Assembly (NCBI GenBank): GCA_028288395.1 | Contig: JAQBNV010000119.1 | Span: 1-11,314 of the forward strand | Direction: 5' to 3' | DNA length: 11,314 nt | Source of the DNA: Adhaeribacter sp. | GTDB lineage: Bacteria; Bacteroidota; Bacteroidia; Cytophagales; Hymenobacteraceae | Shown: piece after piece, positions 6,381 to 11,314 of the stretch | Position numbering within the stretch: position 1 is the stretch's first letter | How the letters are laid out: each line of letters opens with the position of its first letter | The notes under the pieces: model-generated | Seen by the model: only the letters and a program-made list of their open reading frames with translations | Told to the model about the DNA's origin: nothing | The model's database searches: none | Program-made: the position numbers and the translations under genes

Positions 6381-7843
6381 TGCCGCTTTTATCCGCGCTG
6401 CTTGCAGACGTAAAACCCATTCTGGTAGTAGGTTCCGAGGCGGTAGAAGTGCTTGGTTTAACCTTCGATTCGCGCCAGGCTGCCGCCGGGATGGCTTTCT
6501 TTGCCATCCGGGGAGAACAGACTGATGGGCATACTTATATTCCGCAGGCCGTTGTTGCCGGAACGGCGGTAGTAATCTGCGAAAAGTTACCCGAAATACT
6601 GGCACCGGCGGCTACTTACGTGCAGGTACATAATAGTGCTGAAGCCATGGGTTACCTGGCCGCGGCCTTTTACGGCCACCCGGCGCGAAAGCTGAAACTG
6701 GTGGGTGTAACCGGTACCAACGGCAAAACCACTTGCGTAACGCTGCTGCATAAATTATTCCGGGAACTGGGCTACCACGTTGGGATGCTTTCTACCGTGC
6801 AGAACCAGATTAACGAAACCGTTATACCGGCTACCCATACTACGCCCGATGCCATCAGCCTGAATGATTTGCTCGCGCGGATGGTAAAAGCTGGCTGTAG
6901 TTTTTGTTTTATGGAGGTGAGTTCGCACGCGCTGGTACAGCACCGGGTTACCGGCCTGCAGTTTACGGGCGCCATTTTTACCAACATCTCGCACGATCAC
7001 CTCGATTATCACAAAACTTTTGATGAATATATCCGGGCTAAAAAGCTATTCTTCGATAACCTGAACAAAAATGCTTTTGCTTTGGTGAATGCCGACGATA
7101 AAAGGAGCAGCGTGATGCTGCAGAACACCAAAGCAAAAACTTATACCTATGCGTTGCGCACTACGGCCGATTTTAAAGCCCGCATCCTGGATAATTCTAT
7201 TCAGGGATTGCACCTGGAATTAGCCGGCAAAGAAGTTTGGTGTAAGCTTATCGGCACATTTAACGCCTATAATTTACTGGCCGTTTACGGAGCCGCGGTT
7301 TTATTAAACGAAGATCCAGATGAAGTATTGACGGTGCTTTCCAGCCTGTCTTCGGCGGCGGGCCGCTTCGATTATATTGTTTCGGAGAACCAGATTACCG
7401 GTATAATCGATTACGCGCACACGCCCGATGCCTTGCAGAATGTGTTGCATACCATCCGGCAAATTCGCCGGCCCGAGCAGCAGGTGATAACCGTGGTAGG
7501 CTGTGGCGGTAACCGTGATGCGGCCAAAAGACCTGTTATGGCCGATATCGCCTGCCAGTTCAGCGACCGCGTAATTCTTACATCGGATAACCCCCGCTTT
7601 GAAGATCCCCAGGAAATATTAAATCAGATGGAAGCAGGCGTAAAACCCGGCGATTCTAAAAAGACCTTAACGGTAGTGGATCGGAAAGAGGCCATTAAAA
7701 CCGCCTGTATGCTGGCCAATAACCAGGATATTATACTGGTGGCCGGTAAAGGGCACGAAACCTACCAGGAAATAAAAGGGGTTAAAACCGATTTTGACGA
7801 TAAAAAAATATTAACCCAGCTCTTTCAGATGCTGGGCAAATAA
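6380..7843 (+). CDS. murE: UDP-MurNAc-tripeptide synthetase MurE, meso-diaminopimelate type
   Basis: MurE is the cytoplasmic ligase that uses ATP to add the third amino acid to UDP-MurNAc-L-Ala-D-Glu. At 487 residues it is of usual length. The P-loop is TGTNGKTT (111-118). Substrate-binding segments include STVQNQI, ATHTTPDA (151-158), MEVSSHAL (178-185), and FTNISHDHLDYHKTF (200-214). K221 in YIRAKKLFF is the likely carbamylated lysine. The C-terminal domain has DYAHTPDAL (344-352) and TSDNPRFEDP; the DNPR at 403-406 is the classical signature of enzymes that add meso-diaminopimelate rather than lysine, so the cell wall is predicted to be DAP-type. It overlaps ftsI by one base. No murF follows; mraY comes next, as is usual in Bacteroidota. 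Confidence 0.96.
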   Translation: MPLLSALLADVKPILVVGSEAVEVLGLTFDSRQAAAGMAFFAIRGEQTDGHTYIPQAVVAGTAVVICEKLPEILAPAATYVQVHNSAEAMGYLAAAFYGHPARKLKLVGVTGTNGKTTCVTLLHKLFRELGYHVGMLSTVQNQINETVIPATHTTPDAISLNDLLARMVKAGCSFCFMEVSSHALVQHRVTGLQFTGAIFTNISHDHLDYHKTFDEYIRAKKLFFDNLNKNAFALVNADDKRSSVMLQNTKAKTYTYALRTTADFKARILDNSIQGLHLELAGKEVWCKLIGTFNAYNLLAVYGAAVLLNEDPDEVLTVLSSLSSAAGRFDYIVSENQITGIIDYAHTPDALQNVLHTIRQIRRPEQQVITVVGCGGNRDAAKRPVMADIACQFSDRVILTSDNPRFEDPQEILNQMEAGVKPGDSKKTLTVVDRKEAIKTACMLANNQDIILVAGKGHETYQEIKGVKTDFDDKKILTQLFQMLGK

Positions 7844-7862
7844 AAGATAATCAATGGCTGGA

Positions 7863-7894
7863 TGCAGCAAGGCTTTTTCCATAGCCTTGCCGCA
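7863..7894 (+). repeat. Hairpin between murE and mraY
   Basis: GCAAGGCT (7867-7874) pairs perfectly with AGCCTTGC (7883-7890) around an 8-nt loop. After one A-C mismatch the stem continues for three more pairs (TGC 7863-7865 with GCA 7892-7894). No T-run follows, so it does not look like an intrinsic terminator. It could be an mRNA processing or stabilising structure inside the operon, 21 nt before the mraY start. Confidence 0.6.
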
Positions 7895-7915
7895 AAACAG
7901 CAATAAGACGAATCA

Positions 7916-9139
7916 ATGCTTTACTACTTATTTAATTACCTCGAAGAAAATTTTGATTTTATTGGCGCCGGGGTTTTTCAATATATTTCTTTTCGGGCCG
8001 GTATGGCTACGCTGGTATCGTTGCTCATCGCTATGATTTTCGGCGGGCGTTTGATAAAAATATTACACCGGAAGCAGGTAGGCGAAAGCATCCGGGATTT
8101 AGGCCTGGCTGGGCAAATGGAGAAAAAAGGCACGCCTACCATGGGCGGCGTTATTATTTTGCTCGCCATTCTGGTACCTACGCTGCTTTTTGCCCGGCTC
8201 GATAATATTTATATCATTTTAATGCTGATTTCTACAGTCTGGCTGGGTCTGATTGGATTTTTAGACGATTATATTAAGGTTTTCCGCAAAAATAAAGAAG
8301 GCTTAGCCGGTAAGTTTAAAGTAATCGGGCAAATTGGCCTGGGGCTGATTGTGGGGTACATTCTATTTGTAAGCGATGATGTAGTGGTGCGGCAATATGT
8401 AAACGGTACCACCGGCACCTTATCGGCCGTAGATGCCTCGCCTACTTACCTGGACGTAAAATCTATGATTACGAGCATTCCGTTCCGGAAAAACAATGAA
8501 CTGGATTACTGTACCATGTTTTCGTTTGCCGAACCTATTTTCGGGCAGTGGGCCTGTTTCCTGTATATTCCTTTTGTGATCATTATTATCACGGCGGTTT
8601 CGAACGGGGCCAATATTACCGATGGCCTGGATGGCCTGGCCGCCGGAACCTCGGCTATTATTGGTTTAACCCTCGCGGTTTTTGCCTGGATATCCGGTAA
8701 CACCATTATCGCCGATTACCTGAACATTATGTTTATTCCCAACTCCGGGGAACTGGTAATATTCTGTACGGCCTTTGTGGGGGCCTGTATCGGATTTTTG
8801 TGGTACAACTCCTACCCGGCGCAGGTTTTTATGGGCGATACAGGTAGCCTGGCCATCGGCGGAATTATTGCTGTACTGGCCCTGATTGTGCGCAAAGAAC
8901 TGCTCATTCCTATTCTGTGCGGTATTTTCCTGGTCGAAAATTTATCGGTGATGCTGCAGGTAAGCTATTTTAAATACACGAAAAAGAAATACGGCGAGGG
9001 CCGGCGCATCTTTAAAATGTCGCCGCTGCACCACCATTACCAGAAGGTTGGCTACCACGAATCCAAAATCGTTTCCCGTTTCTGGATTGTGGGTATCATG
9101 CTGGCGATTCTGAGCCTGGCTACTTTAAAACTGAGATAA
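7916..9139 (+). CDS. mraY: Phospho-MurNAc-pentapeptide transferase MraY
   Basis: MraY is the integral membrane enzyme that moves phospho-MurNAc-pentapeptide from UDP to undecaprenyl phosphate, making lipid I. The protein is 407 residues, rich in hydrophobic helices (about ten). Family motifs are KKGTPTMGG (70-78), FLDDYIKV with D117 and D118, [10 protein letters not shown] (D236, D239), [13 protein letters not shown] (D308), and MSPLHHHYQ with histidines 372-374. These cover the aspartates and histidines of the magnesium and uridine site. It is longer than the roughly 360-residue E. coli enzyme because of a loop at about 155-198 that includes a Ser/Thr/Asp-rich segment; this insert is common in Bacteroidota MraY. 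The ATG is 72 nt after murE, preceded by a hairpin and an A-rich leader. Confidence 0.96.
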   Translation: MLYYLFNYLEENFDFIGAGVFQYISFRAGMATLVSLLIAMIFGGRLIKILHRKQVGESIRDLGLAGQMEKKGTPTMGGVIILLAILVPTLLFARLDNIYIILMLISTVWLGLIGFLDDYIKVFRKNKEGLAGKFKVIGQIGLGLIVGYILFVSDDVVVRQYVNGTTGTLSAVDASPTYLDVKSMITSIPFRKNNELDYCTMFSFAEPIFGQWACFLYIPFVIIIITAVSNGANITDGLDGLAAGTSAIIGLTLAVFAWISGNTIIADYLNIMFIPNSGELVIFCTAFVGACIGFLWYNSYPAQVFMGDTGSLAIGGIIAVLALIVRKELLIPILCGIFLVENLSVMLQVSYFKYTKKKYGEGRRIFKMSPLHHHYQKVGYHESKIVSRFWIVGIMLAILSLATLKLR

Positions 9140-9144
9140 TAGGT

Positions 9145-9169
9145 TTCGTTATTTGTTGTTCGTTATTCG
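9145..9169 (+). repeat. Left heptad array / inverted-repeat arm of the four-helix-bundle unit
   Basis: The segment reads as 7-nt units TTCGTTA, TTTGTTG, TTCGTTA, then TTCG, starting 6 nt after the mraY stop. Bases 9155-9169 (GTTGTTCGTTATTCG) are the exact reverse complement of 9585-9599. Continuing outward to 9145/9609, the whole 25 positions give 23 Watson-Crick pairs, one G-U and one mismatch. Together with the right array it encloses the 128-codon gene. Confidence 0.8.
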
Positions 9170-9180
9170 AAAGTCTAGAA

Positions 9181-9567
9181 ATGAGTAAGCAATATACAGC
9201 GTTAGATGTATGGACGAAAAGCAGAAGCCTTGCGAATAAAATTTATGAAATAACGAAGAGCTTTCCGAAAGAAGAAATATTTGGCTTGACCAGCCAGATG
9301 CGCCGAGCGGCGGTATCAGTGCCTTCTAATATTGCTGAAGGATGTGGGAGGCAATATTCAAAGGATGCTATTCAGTTTTTCTTTGTAGCCAGAGGCTCTT
9401 TATACGAATTAGAAACACAATTATATATTGCCTCGGACCAACGTTATGTTTTACCGGATGAAGCGGCCAAGTGCTTAGAAGAAGTGATCAATTGTAAACA
9501 ATTAATTAATGGCTTTATCAGCTATTACAAGTCATTAAACAGTCGGGAGTTGAACAAGAACCAGTGA
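9181..9567 (+). CDS. Four-helix-bundle protein (TIGR02436, 23S rRNA intervening-sequence/S23 family)
   Basis: The 128-residue protein carries the family pattern: an N-terminal helix with LDVWTKSRSLANKIYEITKSFPKEEIFGL, then TSQMRRAAVSVPSNIAEGCGR (37-57), then FFFVARGSLYELETQLYIA (66-84), and a last helix with a lysine-rich tail. Proteins of this type were first found encoded in 23S rRNA intervening sequences of Leptospira and others. They are related to Avd, the pentameric accessory protein of diversity-generating retroelements. The biochemical role of stand-alone members is unknown, and nucleic-acid binding is an inference from charge and relatives. No reverse transcriptase or rRNA is nearby. 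The gene interrupts the conserved mraY-murD junction. It is about 39% G+C by hand count, lower than its neighbours, and is flanked by inverted heptad arrays, all suggesting acquisition. The start has no Shine-Dalgarno; ATG at 9181 gives the normal family N terminus. Confidence 0.9.
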   Translation: MSKQYTALDVWTKSRSLANKIYEITKSFPKEEIFGLTSQMRRAAVSVPSNIAEGCGRQYSKDAIQFFFVARGSLYELETQLYIASDQRYVLPDEAAKCLEEVINCKQLINGFISYYKSLNSRELNKNQ

Positions 9568-9583
9568 CAGCTTGCAAGCAAAG

Positions 9584-9618
9584 ACGAATAACGAACAACG
9601 ATTAACGAACAACGAATA
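9584..9618 (+). repeat. Right heptad array: five tandem ACGAAYA-like units before murD
   Basis: Five consecutive 7-nt units start at 9584, 9591, 9598, 9605 and 9612. Units 1 and 5 are ACGAATA, units 2 and 4 are ACGAACA, and the middle one is ACGATTA, so the unit order itself is symmetric. The array ends two bases before the murD ATG and so forms its entire immediate leader. Bases 9585-9609 are complementary to the left array at 9145-9169. Confidence 0.85.
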
Positions 9619-9620
9619 AT

Positions 9621-10970
9621 ATGATAGCGATACTGGGAGCAGGCGAGAGTGGAGTAGGAGCAGCTCTTTTGGCAAAAGCCAAAGGGCTATCGGTTTTTGT
9701 ATCGGATATGGGCAGCATTAAGCCGGCTTACAAAGACCAACTGCAGAAAGAAAATATTCCTTTCGAAGAAGGCACGCATTCTTTTGAGCGGATATTGACG
9801 GCCGACGAAATTATTAAAAGCCCGGGTATTCCGGATAAAGCCGATATCATTAAGCAGGCCAAAGCCCAAAATATTCCGGTTATTTCCGAGATAGAATTTG
9901 GCGCCCGTTATTCGAAAGCTAAATTTATTTGTGTAACCGGTACCAACGGCAAAACCACCACCACGCTGTTGACCTATCATTTATTAAAAACCGCTGGTTT
10001 TAACGTAGAGTTGGCTGGCAATATTGGCGAAAGCCTGGCCGCTAAAGTAATAGAAGATACTGCCGAATATTATATAGTAGAGTTGAGCAGCTTTCAGCTG
10101 GACACCATGTACGGGTTTAAAGCCCATATTGCCATCCTGCTGAATATTACCCCGGATCACCTGGACCGCTACGACTATAATATCGGGAATTATGCTCAAT
10201 CTAAGTTGCGCATTACCCAAAACATGGCGCTGACCGATTTTTTTATTTACAACCAGGAGGATGCTTTAATTCAGGAACACCTGGCTGGCATAAATACCCA
10301 GGCCACTTTGGTGCCATTTGGTTTACAACCGGGCGGCAGCGTCCAGGCTTCCTATACCGATAATATCATCTTTACCGAAGTTACCGGAAAACCCGAAACC
10401 ATTGATATTTCGGCTTCTCCTTTAATCGGGAAACATAACCAGTACAATATCCTGGCTGCCGTTACGGCTGCTTTGCTGGCCGGCGCGGAGGCTTTCCGGA
10501 TTGAAGAGGGGCTGGCTACTTTTAAAAATGCCGAACACCGTTTGCAGCCGGTAGGCGAGGCCAACGGCGTTACTTACATCAACGACTCCAAAGCTACCAA
10601 CGTGGAAGCCGTGTGGTATGCCCTGGAAGGAATAAAAAAACCAATTATCTGGATTGCCGGCGGCGTGGACAAAGGCAACGATTACGAAACCCTTAAGCCC
10701 TTGGCCAAAGAGAAAATAAAAGCTTTGCTCTGCCTTGGAAAAGAAAACGAAAAATTTTTCCGCGAATTCCAGAACGTAATTCCGGTAATCGAAGAAACCC
10801 AATCGGTGGATGAGGTGGTGCAAAAAGCCAAGGCCTTGGCCCAGGCAGGCGATGTGGTATTGCTGTCGCCGGCCTGCGCCAGCTTCGATCTGTTTCAGAA
10901 TTACGAGCACCGGGGCCGCAGCTTTGCCGAAGCCGTGCAGAAATGGGTTTTAGACGAAGACAAAAGATGA
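9621..10970 (+). CDS. murD: UDP-N-acetylmuramoylalanine--D-glutamate ligase MurD
   Basis: MurD is the cytoplasmic ATP-dependent ligase that adds D-glutamate to UDP-MurNAc-L-alanine, the step before MurE. Its 449 residues match the family. The N-terminal Rossmann-like domain begins MIAILGAGESGVGAALLAKAKG, the usual Bacteroidota start, supporting the ATG at 9621. The central ATPase domain has the P-loop TGTNGKTT (106-113), AGNIG (132-136), VELSSFQLD (153-161), NITPDHLDRY (175-184), and K195 in YAQSKLRI as the likely carbamylated lysine. The C-terminal domain has GKHNQYN (270-276), EHRLQPV (305-311), NDSKATN (321-327), and LLSPACASFDLFQNYEHRG near the end. In Bacteroidota it normally follows mraY directly; here a 481-nt stretch with the four-helix-bundle gene separates them. 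Confidence 0.97.
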   Translation: MIAILGAGESGVGAALLAKAKGLSVFVSDMGSIKPAYKDQLQKENIPFEEGTHSFERILTADEIIKSPGIPDKADIIKQAKAQNIPVISEIEFGARYSKAKFICVTGTNGKTTTTLLTYHLLKTAGFNVELAGNIGESLAAKVIEDTAEYYIVELSSFQLDTMYGFKAHIAILLNITPDHLDRYDYNIGNYAQSKLRITQNMALTDFFIYNQEDALIQEHLAGINTQATLVPFGLQPGGSVQASYTDNIIFTEVTGKPETIDISASPLIGKHNQYNILAAVTAALLAGAEAFRIEEGLATFKNAEHRLQPVGEANGVTYINDSKATNVEAVWYALEGIKKPIIWIAGGVDKGNDYETLKPLAKEKIKALLCLGKENEKFFREFQNVIPVIEETQSVDEVVQKAKALAQAGDVVLLSPACASFDLFQNYEHRGRSFAEAVQKWVLDEDKR

Positions 10971-10988
10971 AGCGAAAGCTAGTTCATC
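10966..10988 (+). repeat. Small GNRA-loop hairpin over the murD stop codon
   Basis: AGC (10971-10973) and GCT (10978-10980) close a GAAA tetraloop; after a 3-nt bulge (10981-10983), TCATC (10984-10988) pairs with GATGA (10966-10970), which includes the murD TGA. No T-run follows. It is short and may be chance, or it may mark the 3' end of a processed segment before ftsW. Confidence 0.35.
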
Positions 10989-11048
10989 CATAATATAAAA
11001 GATTAATAATTACTCTGGTTTCCGGACTAGGGTTTAGAGGCTACAGTT

Positions 11049-11314
11049 ATGAATAAAGTAAAAGGCTGGTTGCAGGATAACCTGAAAGGTGATCCGATTT
11101 TGTGGGGAATCGTTATCGCTTTTTCGCTCATTAGCATTCTGGTAGTGTATTCGGCCATTGGTACCCTGGCTTACCGCAAGGGCCAGGGCAATACCGAGTT
11201 CTTTTTGTTTAAGCACACCGGCCTGATTGTGGTGGGATTAATATTTATGTGGTTTGCTCATAAAATAAACTACCGCTATTATTCCCGCTTGTCGTTAATC
11301 GGGTTGTTTCTGTC
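11049..11314 (+). CDS. ftsW: Division peptidoglycan glycosyltransferase FtsW, N-terminal fragment
   Basis: The gene is cut by the window end after 88 codons. FtsW is the SEDS-family membrane glycosyltransferase that polymerises lipid II at the septum with FtsI. The visible part has a polar cytoplasmic start (MNKVKGWLQDNLKGDPILW), a first transmembrane helix containing ISILVVYSAIGTLAYR, the conserved GNTEFFLFKH segment before the second helix (IVVGLIFMWFAH), then YRYYSRLSLIGLFL entering the third. The VVYSA and LFKH patterns are typical of Bacteroidota FtsW, and the position after murD is the expected one. The 78-nt gap after murD holds an A/T-rich leader with no Shine-Dalgarno. RodA is the alternative SEDS member, but context favours FtsW. 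Confidence 0.92.
   Translation, partial: MNKVKGWLQDNLKGDPILWGIVIAFSLISILVVYSAIGTLAYRKGQGNTEFFLFKHTGLIVVGLIFMWFAHKINYRYYSRLSLIGLFL

Noticed and set aside
6380..7843. MurE as a lysine-adding enzyme
   Set aside because: The DNPR motif at residues 403-406 is the meso-diaminopimelate signature.
7854..8036. A 60-codon frame between murE and mraY
   Set aside because: It overlaps the real mraY in another frame and covers the hairpin; the peptide resembles no family.
9181..9567. Accessory gene (avd) of a diversity-generating retroelement
   Set aside because: The family is related, but there is no reverse transcriptase, template repeat or variable repeat nearby; stand-alone TIGR02436 genes are common in Bacteroidota.
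9145..9609. Insertion sequence with terminal inverted repeats
   Set aside because: The only gene inside is not a transposase, and no target-site duplication is evident at the ends; a non-autonomous or intervening-sequence-like unit remains open and is reported as a finding.
10422..10910. A 162-codon open frame on the - strand inside murD
   Set aside because: It lies antisense within a complete, motif-rich murD, has no recognisable domain and no leader; it is a shadow frame.

Overview
The window is a chromosomal segment from a Bacteroidota bacterium. The order Cytophagales, and within it a pigmented Hymenobacteraceae-like genus such as Adhaeribacter, Hymenobacter or Pontibacter, fits best; the genus is a guess. 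The evidence is a mraZ-rsmH-ftsL-ftsI-murE-mraY-murD-ftsW order with no murF between murE and mraY, a short divergent FtsL, a TAnnTTTG-type promoter, A-rich rather than Shine-Dalgarno-rich leaders at most genes, and carotenoid genes of the CrtYcd/CrtW type. All genes are on the + strand.

Positions 1-1865 hold isoprenoid and carotenoid genes: the C-terminal end of a lycopene cyclase (CrtYcd type), ispH (last step of the MEP pathway) and a CrtW-type beta-carotene 4-ketolase. A perfect 20-bp inverted repeat lies between ispH and crtW. Positions 1866-2366 contain no gene but are rich in regulatory sequence: an AT-rich block, a cluster of DnaA boxes (two perfect TTATCCACA, one TTATACACA, two weaker), 10-bp-phased GTGG repeats typical of a MraZ operator, and a good Bacteroidota promoter for mraZ.

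Positions 2367-11314 are the first part of the division and cell wall (dcw) cluster. It starts with MraZ (regulator) and RsmH (16S rRNA methyltransferase). FtsL and FtsI (PBP3 with a PASTA domain) belong to the divisome. MurE (meso-DAP type by its DNPR motif), MraY and MurD make and membrane-anchor the peptidoglycan precursor, and FtsW is cut off by the window end. Most junctions are tight: TAATG overlaps at mraZ/rsmH and ftsI/murE, and a 17-nt overlap at ftsL/ftsI. The genes are probably transcribed largely as one operon.

Two places break the compact layout. The rsmH-ftsL gap (123 nt) carries a perfect AGGAGG followed by a 13-codon open reading frame ending 4 nt before ftsL. The mraY-murD junction contains an extra gene for a TIGR02436 four-helix-bundle protein (the family first known from 23S rRNA intervening sequences). 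It is lower in GC and bracketed by arrays of 7-nt repeats in opposite orientation that could pair into a 25-position stem. This compact unit is the best candidate in the window for a poorly described mobile or RNA-structured element.
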